Positions 12,359 through 23,313 of a DNA stretch of 64,000 bases are shown here, piece by piece. The notes below the pieces were generated by a model. That model did not search any database. It saw nothing but the letters and a program-made list of their open reading frames with translations, and was not told the DNA's origin. This DNA comes from Ceratodon purpureus (Eukaryota; Streptophyta; Bryopsida; Pseudoditrichales; Ditrichaceae): positions 55,733,375 to 55,797,374 of the forward strand of contig CM026426.1 of assembly GCA_014871385.1 (NCBI GenBank), written 5' to 3'. The position numbers and the translations under genes were made by a program. The number at the start of each line of letters is the position of its first letter. Positions within the stretch are counted from its first letter, which is position 1.

Positions 12359-13678
12359 CTATTCTGTACCATAAGGCTCTTTCTGCATGAACTCGGTGAC
12401 GGCTGTCAGGAGCGGCCCCTCCCGTTTTAGTGCCTCTGATGCGTTGTCGCGTCGCGTTATCAGCGCTTCATACGCATCTACTTTCTCTTCCACCCGGGCG
12501 CGTGCATTTTTCAAGTGTAACTCCGCGAATCTGAGTTTCCTACTCACCCGTTCCAGTTCCATGGTAGCTGAATTTAGGATCGTATGAGTGAGCTGCGCAA
12601 GTAATCGAAGATTCGGAGTAGTACTTTCCTCTGACTTTACAGATAAACTCTCAGCCAATTGAATCGAGGTGGATTTATCTATTTTGGCCGACTTCGTGTA
12701 GTTCTCCTGGGCTCGGCAATGGTGTTGGAGCATAATTACCGCGTGTTTATCTTTGGCTATCACTGCCTTGTCTTGTTTGTCCGTGAGGGATTTCTTCACG
12801 GCCTCAATGTCTGCTGCAGATGCATCTACCTCAAATCGTAGCTTTCTTTTGTTTTGCCGTGCAGCTGCAATTATGTCTCCTTCAATAATGTGCAGTCCCT
12901 TCAGAAGACGCAAGTCGACTGAACAAACACACCCCGACTGCCTCGTATCACCACCTTCGGCTCTTCCTTCGTTTACCTTCGGCTCTTCCTTTTTGCCAAA
13001 GTGCTGATCCTCTGTTCCATTGTCGCGCTCCTCTTTCGGTACTATGTCCTGCACGAAAACAGGGGATCCACATCCCCATATATTCTGCGTTACATAAGAG
13101 AAAAGCAGCGATACTTTTCTAGGTTTATCTTCATTGAACACGTATCTCACGTAATCGAGAATATATCAGCATATTACAGAACTTACTTGTAGGGACGTCT
13201 CGGACGGTCCGGACTCGATGGTTGTTATCGCTGGCAACACTTTCTCGTGGAACCAGGGCAGAGGACATTGGACGTTGGCGAAGTGTGTCAATGGAGTGAA
13301 CGGAGTCTTCTTGTGCTTGGGAAAACACCTGCTGATAGCAAAAGAAAGCCAATTTACAGCCCCCCCGCTTGCCTCCACTGCAAGCCCGCGAGCAAAGTGG
13401 TATGGGAGCAATCGACGCTGGAGCGTCCGCTGATGCACCCGTTCAACCAATTCAATCACGTACAAGTGATACGCCTCTCCATCTTCATCACGAAATTCAT
13501 AACCGCGACACGGGCTTCCACCACCCTCGGTGAACTCTACAGCAGGACCATATCGATTGATTACGTCCCTTCTTCCAAAGACGTTTCGTGACGTAGGATC
13601 TCCCGGGAGGAAGCCAGAGCCATTGAGTAGCATGCACACACTGAACCATTCCTCCCATTCCGCTCTAGTTTGCTCCAT
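12359..13678 (-). CDS. CACTA-associated protein X, copy A (novel domain plus coiled coil)
   Basis: Two exons. Exon 1 is 13678-13187 (MEQTRAEWEEWF...), with donor CAA|GTAAGT in phase 0. Exon 2 is 13084-12359, after AACGCAG, ending at TAG. Exon 1 encodes a compact domain: a W-x2-WF-x2-CMLL start, GSGFLPGDPT, RDVINRYG, HFARGL, SRCFP and CPLPWFHEK. Every one of these blocks is conserved in copy B at 30720-30244, across otherwise diverged sequence. Exon 2 encodes an acidic linker, then a long heptad-like helix (about residues 240-400), probably a coiled coil for self-association. I recognise no family. The gene lies between Y and Z on the same strand. Inference: an accessory or regulatory protein of a CACTA-like element, in the role TnpA-like proteins play elsewhere. 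Exon 1 and exon 2 are intact here. Confidence 0.55.
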
Positions 13679-14203
13679 GGCGCTGAACTACTGAAAAAAT
13701 TGCCCGAAATATATTGACACGAAATGGACTACTTTCACGATGCTTTCTTGTTACGGAGACTTCGGATACAACACTGTAAGGAAGGAGTAGAGAAACATAT
13801 CATCGGCGCACCAAGTACTCTGCAGCCATTAAGTTGCATGCTTTTCTGATTATCGTCCTACCTAGAAGAGACATCATATTAGATACGTGGTTAATACTGT
13901 GATACTGGATTTATTGCAGTTGCTCATGAAGATTGAGTTTTATGTGTACATTAATTGCAGCAAGCGCTTGCGATGATTACCTATGACAATTCTAATCCCG
14001 TGGCACCCTTAAACCGTGGAGTTTCAAATGCGTTTCTCACGGATTCAAGGCACTATGGAATACCTACATGAGGAATCAAGTGACTCTATCAAAACTAGGT
14101 TTAGGGATCTGGACGTAGATGTTGCTTACTCCGATCCAAACACCCAACGCCAAACTAAATGTAACTCAGAATCCCAAGTCGCTCTCCTCTTTGCTGTTGT
14201 ACT

Positions 14204-14701
14204 CTACTGATGAAGCTCGATACGATGTATCATCGGGTCGACTTCGTCTTCGCTTCCGCTGGTAGTGTAGCCAGCAGCGATGCGCGCTTCAAGATCGTCG
14301 ATCACTGCATCAGGAAGTTCCCATTTACGAATGCCGGGGCCAGAAACCGTCATCTCGCAAATTTAAGTAAACCTTCAACAAAACCACGCCCCCCAGAGTA
14401 CCTTCTTCCCTGGATTACATCGGCACATTCTTGTACGAGTCCTCACTCGGTCATCTAATCCCAGGTACCTTCCCTTCTGCCATGCTTTGCATTTACAGCG
14501 TTGTGGCTTTCGCAACCACGTTAGCTGATAGCACCTACCGCAAAGACACTCACATTCGTCGTGGATACCATAAAGATTGTCCTCGAATTCTAAGGAGAGA
14601 CAATCCAACATCCACGGGGAAAGACGCAATCTATTTCTCTTCCATTCTGACCGCCAAACCGCTTGTCCCCCATTGGTCTCGATTGCGTCGGCCATGTCCA
14701 T
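14204..14701 (-). pseudogene. CACTA-associated Cys-rich protein Z, copy A
   Basis: The frame starts MDMADAIETN. It has a Cys cluster: CECLCGRCYQLTWLRKPQRC, then CRCNPGKKV and WGAWFC. After WFC the frame breaks: the next conserved residues (EGLLKF) are in a shifted frame, and the end (DDLEARIAAG) returns to the first frame before TAG at 14204. Copy B (38678-39220) has the same cluster and tail without these shifts. The Cys spacing suggests one or two structural zinc sites, for DNA or protein binding. Known family: none that I recognise. It is divergent from the TNP2 gene at 15679, as in copy B. Confidence 0.5.
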
Positions 14702-14776
14702 AATCTTAGAAGTAACGAAACGACCAGCGGTGGGACTTAGTGGACCTGAGACAACATACTTCTAAGTCATGCGAAT

Positions 14777-15010
14777 CTAACGTATGGATTTTAACTTTAG
14801 ATTACAACGATCATGTGGCAGACTGCACCGTTTAGAGGTATTCGCAGCTATAGCTATTAAAGCCGAGTCTGTCAAAGGTTTCCCCTCAATAGCAGCCGCC
14901 ATAGTCCGATCCCTTTCGATTTTCATATGGGCCATTCCACCTGTTGTAACAAGTTGCGAGAATAACGCAGTGTATCTGACTTCTGATATATGTAGCCTAT
15001 TTTTTGCCAA
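14777..15010 (-). CDS. Small unassigned frame upstream of Z
   Basis: A 77-residue frame beginning MAKNRLHISEVRYTALFSQL, with a Met/Ala-rich helical middle. It lies on the same strand as Z and could be an upstream exon of it. I see no counterpart beside copy B, so support is weak. Confidence 0.2.
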   Translation of the reverse strand: MAKNRLHISEVRYTALFSQLVTTGGMAHMKIERDRTMAAAIEGKPLTDSALIAIAANTSKRCSLPHDRCNLKLKSIR

Positions 15011-15834
15011 TGGGGGCAGCGGCGCGTAGGGACGTCAGGATGCTATTACCTACTAATGGCTGGACCTAATCACGACTGAAGAACGTGGATGAAGACGGAG
15101 AATTGTAGTAATGCTCGCATTGCTTTGACCCGGAAGCAGCCAATGGTCATTTCGAGTAATGCGGAACGGAGCTTTTCGACAGTTAACAGTCAAGGGAGAC
15201 AACGGTACAATCTGCAAATTCTTCATAGCCTAAGTAAGTGCTCGAAACCAATGCCGTATTCATGTTTTTGATATAACATTGGTTCTTACTTTAAGCGTGC
15301 ATTTCCCACCCTAAACCTAATACGATTACAATTGCAGATTGTTGGAATTATTGTCGGCGCGATGAAGGTCTGCTATATCTGAAAACGGGAGGGTCCCCTT
15401 CTACAGGTATTCCTAACCCTAACCATATCATTGCTTAAGGTCTGTTTCCTTCTATTCTGTACAAAACACACACAATGTCCACGGGGTCTGCCCATAGCCA
15501 TGGTTTTACACGGTAGCATGTTATCTGTGTAAATGGCTTTTCTAAGTATGGCGTCTTCTGTTATGGTCATTTTTTATTTGTATTACTGTACCACGGTTGT
15601 GAGTTTAGAGAGCCATACTTAAAAGATATTGAACTGTCTTGCTGCCGAGTACAGAGAGCTATTCATCTGGACAGAGTCATGGCGGATTCAGGGAGGCAAA
15701 CATGCGTGGACTTGATGCGAATAGCCAATCGAGACGCGAAGCTACTCAGGCGCGAAATTGAGTGGGTGGAGAGCAACAATTTATCCCTTGTTCGCTGCAA
15801 ATGTAACATCTGCGTAGGATTGCCAGCATCGAAG

Positions 15835-15843
15835 CGATCTCCT
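15835..15843. repeat. Left 9-bp target-site duplication of the Merlin element
   Basis: CGATCTCCT, identical to 19110-19118. It encodes Arg-Ser-Pro in the interrupted TNP2 frame on both sides. Merlin elements are known to duplicate 8-9 bp. Confidence 0.85.
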
Positions 15844-15861
15844 AGGGACACCTGCGGTATT

Positions 15862-16086
15862 GGGAACCCCCAGACCTCCACCCGGTGGAGGAGAGGGGGG
15901 CCCGTGATCCGCAGCTGCGGGGAGGCTTCCTCCTCCCCTTTGGACGGGGTGTGGGTGGGACCTCTTCCCCCTTTTCCCTCAAAGGAGGGCCCATGGGATT
16001 CCCACACCCATCCCTTTCTCTCCAACCCCGTCCATCCAACATCCCCGCCCCTCCCTTTATCCAATGGCCCCCCCCAAGCATTCCCT
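15862..16086. repeat. Merlin left terminal inverted repeat
   Basis: It starts gggaacccccagacctccac and is GC-rich. It pairs with 18854-19093 over about 225 bp with few mismatches, ending at the word aagcattcc. Long open frames on both strands here come from the repeat composition and are not genes. Confidence 0.85.
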
Positions 16087-16308
16087 CCATCCAACTAAAG
16101 GCAAAAATCAAACGACCATTTATAAAACTTAATCCAACTCTCCTTTGCAGTCCAGCGGTACTTAACCCATAATATTTTCAATTGTGAAGGGCTTTTCAAA
16201 ATTTAAGTGTAGTCATTGTTTTCTAAAACTCCCTCTCACTTTTCAAGCGTAAATTTAATACTATTTCACATTTTTGTGCAAATTAGTATTTATTTACATT
16301 CTTGGACA

Positions 16309-17232
16309 ATGGAAGTTGAACCATTGAGCATGCATGATTTTGTAGCTCATACTTCCACCTTGAATGCTTGCGTGGCTTTTGCCATGGATCTTGGATTAAT
16401 CCCGTTGAACCGGGAATGTGATGGTTGTGGGAATCCCATGGGCCGGGTGCGGGATCCCAAACGTCTTGAGGGTTTTACGTGGAGATGTGGGCGTCGGGCA
16501 TGTAGACGAACCGTGTCTGCCCGGGCCAGCACGTGGTTCGAGAAGTCGAAGTTGACTTTACAGCAGGGTTTGACCTTGATGTATTGTTGGAGCAATAGGG
16601 AGATGGAGGTCAACGCTCGAGTTCATGCGAATGTTGTTTCGACTCACACTTCAGTGGATTGGTACAACTATTGCCGAGAGATATGTTTTCTGGCAGTGAC
16701 AAGTGAGGCTGAGGAGAGAATTGGCGGGGTAGGAAAGTTTGTCGAGGTAGATGAGAGTAAATTTGGAAAGCGGAAGTATCACCGTGGCCGTAGAGTGGAG
16801 GGGCAGTGGGTTTTTGGTGGTGTAGAGCGCGGTTCAAAGAAGGTGTTTTTAGCTTCGGTTGCAGATCGGACGGCACTTACGCTAGAGGAGATCATTGTTC
16901 GGTATGTAGAGCCGGGAACTACTATACTGAGTGACTGTTGGCGAGGGTATCGCACGGATGGTCTATCGCGTCTTGGATATTTTCACCAGACGGTGAATCA
17001 TACTTTGCATTTTCGAGATCCGGTGACGGGTGTTCATACGAACACCATTGAGGGGACTTGGAGTGCGGTGAAGAGGTTTTTGCCGCGATATGGTACGGTA
17101 AAGAGCCATTATGATGGCTACTTTGCCGAATTCATATGGCGGCGAAAATTTGTGCATGCTCCAGGCACGGCATTCTACATTTTTGTAGAACATGTATTGC
17201 AATTCCATCGAGAAATTGATGCGCCTATTTAG
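16309..17232 (+). CDS. ISXO2-like (Merlin) transposase
   Basis: A DDE transposase of about 307 residues. I chose ATG 16309 (MEVEPLSMHD) because the 31 codons upstream are AT-rich and unlike the protein; an upstream in-frame start exists at 16216. An N-terminal zinc ribbon is formed by CDGCGNPM and WRCGRRACRR (residues ~41-74). The ISXO2 domain has VDESKFGKRKYHRG with the first catalytic Asp, TTILSDCWRGYRTD with the second, and HTNTIEGTWSAVKRFLPRYG with the catalytic Glu. It ends YDGYFAEFIWRRKF, as in IS1595-family proteins. The frame is intact, ending at TAG. It acts on the flanking inverted repeats in the nucleus. This is the best-preserved autonomous transposase in the window. Confidence 0.93.
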   Translation: MEVEPLSMHDFVAHTSTLNACVAFAMDLGLIPLNRECDGCGNPMGRVRDPKRLEGFTWRCGRRACRRTVSARASTWFEKSKLTLQQGLTLMYCWSNREMEVNARVHANVVSTHTSVDWYNYCREICFLAVTSEAEERIGGVGKFVEVDESKFGKRKYHRGRRVEGQWVFGGVERGSKKVFLASVADRTALTLEEIIVRYVEPGTTILSDCWRGYRTDGLSRLGYFHQTVNHTLHFRDPVTGVHTNTIEGTWSAVKRFLPRYGTVKSHYDGYFAEFIWRRKFVHAPGTAFYIFVEHVLQFHREIDAPI

Positions 17233-17239
17233 ATTGCGA

Positions 17240-17740
17240 TTATATCTTAGTTATATTATATTTTAGTTCTATTATATTCTAGTTCTATTAGATTCTAGTA
17301 CTATTAGATTCTAGTTCTATTAGATTCTACTTCTATTAGATTCTAGTTCTATTAGATTCTACTTCTATTAGATTCTACTTCTATTAGATTCTAATTCTAT
17401 TAGATTCTACTTCTATTAGATTCTAATTCTATTAGATTCTAGTTTTATTAGATTTTAGTTCTATTATTACATTATTTATTTTAGTTATTTTAGTTATATT
17501 AGTTGTATTAGTTATATTGGTTATATTAGTTATATTTGTTGTATTAGTTATATTGATTATATTAGTTATATTACTTGTATTAGTTATATTGGTTATCATT
17601 TTTATGGTTTATATATTATATACATTTAGTATATATATGTGGTATATATTTTTTATTCGTCATATATATTTACTCTGTCATTTATCATGTCCATATGTCA
17701 TTTATTATGTCCATATGTCATTTATTATGACCTTTACCTA
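17240..17740. repeat. Three AT-rich minisatellites inside Merlin
   Basis: From 17240 to about 17465 a 16-bp unit (ttctattagattctag and variants) is repeated more than ten times. From 17466 to 17605 a ttagttatatt(g/a) unit repeats. At 17676-17735 three copies of a 20-bp unit (tgtcatttattatgtccata) follow. The 16-bp array begins just after the transposase stop codon. Confidence 0.8.
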
Positions 17741-17749
17741 GAAATTTTA

Positions 17750-18780
17750 GGTTCCAAATCGGTAACTGGCAGCTTAAAATTGAGGATTTTTTATATTTTA
17801 ATTCTTGAAATATTTTCATAACCAAACTACCACTCGAATTCCAAAGAGAACCAAGTAAAAAAATTACCAAATATACAAGGGCAGCCTCCAAAAAATACAA
17901 AGACAAGCTTCAAATTTTTGAATTATTTCTTTCAAAATTTGTCAAAATTTGAGATTTTGAAATTTTCCAAAATTAATTTCGCCCAAAAAAAAATTTTGTA
18001 TAAAGACACCTAACCACCGTTTAGATTTTTCTAATACCAAGTGTACGTAACGTCATAATTTTTATGAAGGTCATGAAAAAGGTATAAGTCTCTAAAAAAT
18101 TGCATGGAGGTACCCAACTTGATTACCTATATTGAAAAAAATATAAGCAAAATGTTTGGGATAATGAACATGAAGTCCTCATTTTCACCATTTACCGAAT
18201 GTCGTTTGGTTTATACCAGAAAAAAAAAATCTGCAACTTTAAACATTATAATTTCACAAATGGTAAACATGCAACGGTTGAAATTTGGATCCGTACTTCT
18301 AAAGAGGATAAAGTACAAGATCTTACGGTGTATATATGTATCTAGATATCTAGACGAATTTTTTTTTTGAACAAGATAACTTATTTAATGAAACAACTAA
18401 TTTTATTTTTGATCAAGCTAACATAATCTAAAGATGATATGAATTTTAAAAGTGTTTCTTCTGGATCAATAGAATTATTCAAATCAATAAAAAGAATCAA
18501 TAAAAAGAACACAAGTTATTGCAATCTTAATAAAAAAGTCATTGAATTAAAGGATTAAAGTATATACAACTGTAAACAGTTTTAAATGTGAATCATTCTA
18601 ATAATTTACTAATATCATGCTAATAATTTATATGAATCATACTAATAATTTACAAAAATGATAACAATAATTTAAAATTGAAGTATTTCTTAAGTTTATT
18701 AAATATGTTTCAACATTTTAAATTTATAATGATCATTAAGAATTATAATTTCTCTACTATTTCAATGACTAAGAATTTTT
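17750..18780. other. AT-rich interior of Merlin, no gene
   Basis: I see no conserved protein. The 88-codon + frame at 18104-18370 is Lys/Ile/Ser-rich, as expected from composition. Confidence 0.5.
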
Positions 18781-18853
18781 TTAAAAATTTCAATGAATAA
18801 GGAGAGGGGGGCTCGAAGAGGGTCTGGATGGGGGCTAGAGAGGGGTCTGCAAG

Positions 18854-19093
18854 GGGAATGCTTGGGGGGGGGGGGGGGGGGGGGGGGGGCATTGGATAAA
18901 GAGAGGGGCGGGGATGTTGGATGGAGGGGGTTGGAGAGAAAGGGATGGGTGTGGGAATCCCATGGGCCCTCCCTTGAGGGAAAAGGGGGGAGAGGCCCCA
19001 CCCTCACCCCGTCCAAAGAGGAGGAGGAAGCCTCCCCGCAGCTGCGGATCACGGGCCCCCTCTCCTCCACCGGGTGGAGGTCTGGGGGTTCCC
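18854..19093. repeat. Merlin right terminal inverted repeat with a 26-G tract
   Basis: Complementary to 15862-16086. A run of 26 G at 18864-18889 faces only about eight C in the left repeat, so the tract has expanded since the arms were identical. It ends ggtctgggggttccc at 19093. Confidence 0.85.
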
Positions 19094-19109
19094 GATACAA
19101 CAATCTACC

Positions 19110-19118
19110 CGATCTCCT
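19110..19118. repeat. Right 9-bp target-site duplication of Merlin
   Basis: CGATCTCCT, identical to 15835-15843. The TNP2 reading frame resumes directly after it. Confidence 0.85.
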
Positions 19119-22100
19119 GCAATGTGTTGTAAACATCTCAATGATTTCGGACGTCACCCTTACTTTAGGGGACGTACTCAGGTATGATAATTTCTGCAAC
19201 CCGCTGTATTCACCTTAGAATTTAGGAGCAGTTAATGTAGTCTCTGTAAGCTCAGCAGAGAATAGGAAATATCGTGGTCTGCTTCTTTTGCTCTCTTCCT
19301 TGCAGTCTAGGGCATAGTAATTAGTTGTATACGAACCATTCCACTATGACATTCTGAAATTCACAACCCGCCTCTTTCACTATGTTTGAAGACCAACTAA
19401 TGACATTGATTTTTTGTGCTCAGGGAATTCCACCCGACTCATCCGATGATGAGTGGGACTCTCATATCTAGGACGAGTATGGCAGATTTGGCAGGGCAAG
19501 ACTACTTTGAGAGGCAGCTGCTGTAACTGACGCTAATCTTGACATGGCTGGACTTGTCCAGCACGCCTTCAATATGTACACAGAGGTAACGGCTCGTACA
19601 GAAGAAGGAGAGGGACCACGCAGTAACGAAACCAACAATGGAGATCCATCCCCAAGCCCAGAGCGGTACGAGGATCATGACATGGGGAACGAGGGTGGGA
19701 GTGACGATTCACAAGAAGCGGAGGTTGATGCAGCACAACAAATCCTTGAGGAGAGCTCCCGCACCCTACTGTATGCAGGATCACGTATGAGCAGCCTCAG
19801 CGCAACAATAATCTTGCTCCAAGCTTGTAGAACACACAAGTGTACGAGCGCTTTATCACGGAGTTGTTCACCTTGCTGAAGAACGCTATCCTTCCAGAGA
19901 TAAACACTCTCCCATCCAGCGAGTATGCTGCAACAAAAATCTTGAGTAAGCTCGGACTCTAACATCAAGGCATAGACGTCTGTCCAAACAGTTGCATGCT
20001 TTATCGTGGCGATGATGAACAGAGGGATACGTGTAAGATAGCGGAATGCAGGGCACCGAGGTATAAGCGCACTGGAGGTTCAAGAGTCGCATGCAAGGTT
20101 CTTTGCTATTTCCCGTTAATACCGCGTCTGCAACGATTGTACAGCACCCCGAAGCTTGCAGAATTGTAGACTTGGCATATTAGGAACAGAAGTGAGGACG
20201 GAAAGATGAGACACGCTGCAGATAGTCGGTAATGGAAATATATTGACACATCTTACGAGGGATTTTCAGCAGAGCATCGCAACGTCAGGTTGGGTCTGGC
20301 GACAGACGGTTTGAACCCATTCAGCGTTAAAAGATCAACATGGTCAACATGGCCACTTGTTCTCATTAACTACAATGTCCTTACTTAGTTGTGCACAAAA
20401 AAGGGATTCCTCATTCTCAGCATGATTATACCCGGTCCTCACTCTGTCACAGGGCAGTGTTTCGACGTCTTTCTTGAACCCTTGCTTGAGGAACTTTTAA
20501 CTCTATGGCAATCGGCTGGAGTGACAACAGTGGATGCCTTTTGCTACCAAGACCAGGCCTCATTTAATTTACGGGCAATCCTTATGTGGACATTGCATGA
20601 CTTCCCCGCCTATGGTGTGGTGTCAGGACAGGTCTCAAAAGGATATGCTGGATGTCCATGCTGCGCCGAAAACACAGTGTCTCGACGTTCTGTTGCATTG
20701 AGGAAAATCGTACACTCTTGCTTCCAATACAAGGAAGTGGCTGTCTAGTAACCACCCCCTTCGAAAAGACTTGGATAATTTCAGTGGACAGGAGGACCAT
20801 TCGTTGGCCCCCATCAGACCAACCGGTGAGTCTATAATGCGCCATGGCAGAGTTCGAGCTACATTTCTTTATAACGGAGGGACGCCAAAATCTGCCAACC
20901 CGGCACGAAGATATGGAGTGAACAGGGTGTCAAGTCTGTTTCAACTTCCTTACTGGAAGGTACCAAATCGATTCTCATCCCATGCCTCTACTTTGTCATA
21001 CCATTATCTTTCACATGTTATAGAACTCGGTTCATTACATTGGTTTCTCTAAGTTGCATAATTGAGCTTGGACACATGTTATCTCAATTGAATATACTAT
21101 GCTGGGATTCCATGAGTAAGGAAAATCATATCAGTAGGATAACCCTCCAAATGCTCTGACAATAATCTTGCTTCTTAGGTACTTCATATCTCCTCACCAA
21201 ACCAGAAAACACTCTGTACTAAACCACTCTTGTCACTAGTATGATTTTCGGACCTTGGACATGCTGGAAGTTATGTGGCAGATTCCACACCGTAAGCAAA
21301 AGTCCCCTTCAGTAACGTATAGATCAGTAGGCACCTATAACATAATTCTCTCTACACGTAAGTTACACATGCACTGAAAGTAAGGATACAATATAACCAA
21401 GACGTTTAAGTTGGCCATAACTCAATGCTCATGAAATATCTGGACAATTTTATTGCAGGACCGTCCCATCCGTTATTTCGTGGACGTCATGCATACGGAG
21501 CGCAACATTTCAGCGAACATTGTGAAGCACATATTTGGCGATAACGATACAGAGGAAGTTAGGAAAGACATGGAGCAAGTTGGAGTGATGCCAGACCTGT
21601 GGCTACAGCCTCGTCCCAACTCAGATACCTACATTCAGCCGAGAGCTCCTTATGTTCTCTCGAACTTCGAGCGCAGGTCCTTCCTTTGTGTAGTAGCAAC
21701 TACATCCACCCCAACCGGATATTCCTCATCTCTACAGAAGCATGCTAGAAAAGATCGCTTGGACGGACTGAAATCTCATGACCATCACATTCTACTGCAA
21801 CAGGTCATGCCAGCAGCCATCCGCGGTAGCCTACAGCCAAGTCCCCGAAACGCAGTGATCAGAATGGGCCTTGTATTCCAACGGATTTGCTTCAAGGTAA
21901 TTCAACCCCTTGAGATTCGAGCCCTTATGGATTTCATCGCACATACTCTATGTCTTTTTGAGCAACACTTTTCACCTAGTTTCTTCGACATTATGACACA
22001 CCTCACGGTGCAATTGGTGGAAGAATTGGAACAATGCGGACCCGTACATGGACGTTGGTACTACCCCGTGGAACGATACATGGGAGTACTAGTTGGATAC

Positions 22101-23313
22101 GTCCGGAACATGGCCCGTCCCGAAGCGAGCATGGCTTCGGGATACAGGGATGATGAAGCTCTCTGTTTTGCTACAGAATACCTTGCTGATTTCCAACATT
22201 CTCGGCGGAAAATTTGGGATTCTGAAGAAGAACTCCGTGATTCTGGCGAGTTGGTCATGGGTGAATTCAAGACAGTCACTCTGACCGGGGATGAAGCGCA
22301 AGACATACATGAGTATGTGATCACACACTCGGAATACACTGTCGAATTGCACGAGTAAGTTCAATTCATTGATATGCCGTGTTTGCAGTTGTTATTCCAT
22401 ATACTGTAGAGAAATGACGTTAACCTTACGTAGAGTCCACCGTCAATCACATCTAATGATACGCATGTTGAATCTGCAGTGAGTTTCTCATTTTGAAAGA
22501 AGACCGTAACTCAGATCGTCAAGCGTACAGGTCAGAGCACCGTGGGCAGAATTCGGGACGGCCTGTCTCTTACCCAGAGCATTTGTCCCCATGCCTGCAT
22601 TCTCAGACTGGCTGAAAATGCATGTGGATCAGCTTCGTGCGGCAGATTTTCCGATGGAAGAAAAACTAGTCCAATTGGCAACGTAGCCAAGCGCGGTGGT
22701 AGAATCCTATGCCTATATGTGGGCATATGGGGTTTTTTTTCGTTGCGTTGAAGATGAATCAGCAAGAGCGTATGCCACTTACGACTCCGGGATCTGCACT
22801 TCCGTCAGCGAAAGAGTTGTGGACAGTATCGAAGTTGGGGTACTGAAGGCCATCTACCGTGTATCATTCTCAGGCTGGAATCTTGTCATCATGAAGGTGG
22901 AGTGGGTTAGTCAAGACGCCTTGAGGGAGGATAGGATGGGATTCTCGACGTGTAAGGTGGACGTCCGGGGAGGAGGAAGGAGCATGAATCCCTACATATT
23001 ACTCGTAAACGCAGAACAAATTTTCTTCGTTGAGGATGTATTGAGTCCGGGATGGCAGATTGTGTTACGACATGAGCCGAGGGCAAGACGCATAGTTGGC
23101 AACTCCTCTTTCGCATTTGCAAATATTCCCATAGACAGTAATGTTCAAAACTTAGGTGGGGCCACCACCGAACCTGGAAACACAAGCAGCACTCGTGACG
23201 TCGGAGAGCAACCTCAGCAAGTACCTATTGCTGGAGTGCAGGAGCTAGATGCTCACATGACAAGGGAGGAAGCGGATTCACATTACGACGACAACGAGTT
23301 CGAAGACGAATAG

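Larger units (their letters stand above)
15844..19109 (+). mobile_element. Merlin-type DNA transposon (IS1595/IS1016-like), 3,266 bp
   Basis: The element is bounded by a 9-bp direct repeat CGATCTCCT. It has long inverted repeats (15862-16086 and 18854-19093) and one ISXO2-like transposase gene. Deleting the element plus one repeat copy rejoins the CACTA TNP2 first exon in frame, and the rejoined part lines up with copy B (GRHPYFRG beside GRHPFHRG). This fixes the boundaries better than the inverted repeats alone, because the outer 16-18 bp at each end are only about half complementary. The right two-thirds is AT-rich and has no second gene. Merlin is related to bacterial IS1016/IS1595 and occurs in scattered eukaryotes. 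The intact transposase frame suggests a fairly recent insertion. Confidence 0.88.
15679..23313 (+). pseudogene. CACTA TNP2-type transposase, copy A, interrupted by Merlin and decayed
   Basis: Exon 1 starts at 15679 (MADSGRQTC) and holds a CKCNIC motif. It runs into the Merlin insertion at 15844 and resumes at 19110, ending 19181 with CAG|GTATGA. Exon 2 is 19424-20959, with TNP2 core blocks LGLATDGLNPFS, KRSTWSTWP, IIPGP, DFPAYG and LFQLPYWK (donor AAG|GTACCA). Exon 3 is 21459-22354: FVDVMHTERN, KSHDHHILLQQVMP and the DUF4218 region (WYYPVERYMGVLVGYVRN). A later exon from 22480 carries a DUF4216-like domain at 22696-23313. In-frame TAG or TAA codons occur at about seven places in exon 2 and the DUF4216 exon, plus one TGA near 19507. 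Frameshifts occur near 19800, 20727 and 22610. Known role: DDE transposase of plant CACTA elements. This copy cannot make a whole protein. Copy B is at 32896-36870. Confidence 0.85.

Noticed and set aside
12140..12361. Read-through extension of X copy A beyond its TAG
   Set aside because: About 70 open codons follow, but they do not resemble the sequence after the stop in copy B.
15310..15440. Short telomere-like words (ccctaaacc, ctaaccctaacc)
   Set aside because: There are only one or two units at each place with no array. This is chance or a trace at most.
15373..15570. Second viroplasmin-like domain (minus frame with GRPRG) next to TNP2 copy A
   Set aside because: Only the GRPRG word is reminiscent. 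The PGIY-x-SW-x-EC and YK-x-F parts are missing in every frame.
15663..16172. Overlapping Gly/Pro-rich frames on both strands, also at 18762-19218
   Set aside because: These are compositional frames in the Merlin terminal inverted repeats.
16309..17232. Bacterial contamination suggested by the IS1595-like transposase
   Set aside because: It lies in a Merlin element with long AT-rich flanks and a 9-bp duplication inside a plant CACTA gene, so it is part of the nuclear sequence.
17240..17465. CRISPR-like regularly spaced repeat
   Set aside because: The 16-bp units abut without unique spacers, and the window is eukaryotic. It is a minisatellite.
19424..23313. Reassigned genetic code (TAG/TAA read as Gln), suggested by many in-frame TAR and few TGA
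   Set aside because: The DDE gene (over 820 codons), the large RING-like gene (over 1,200 codons) and the Merlin transposase contain no in-frame TAR, and several genes end at TAG or TAA. Some TAR positions correspond to Trp, not Gln. Frameshifts accompany the stops. Decay with C-to-T bias explains it better.
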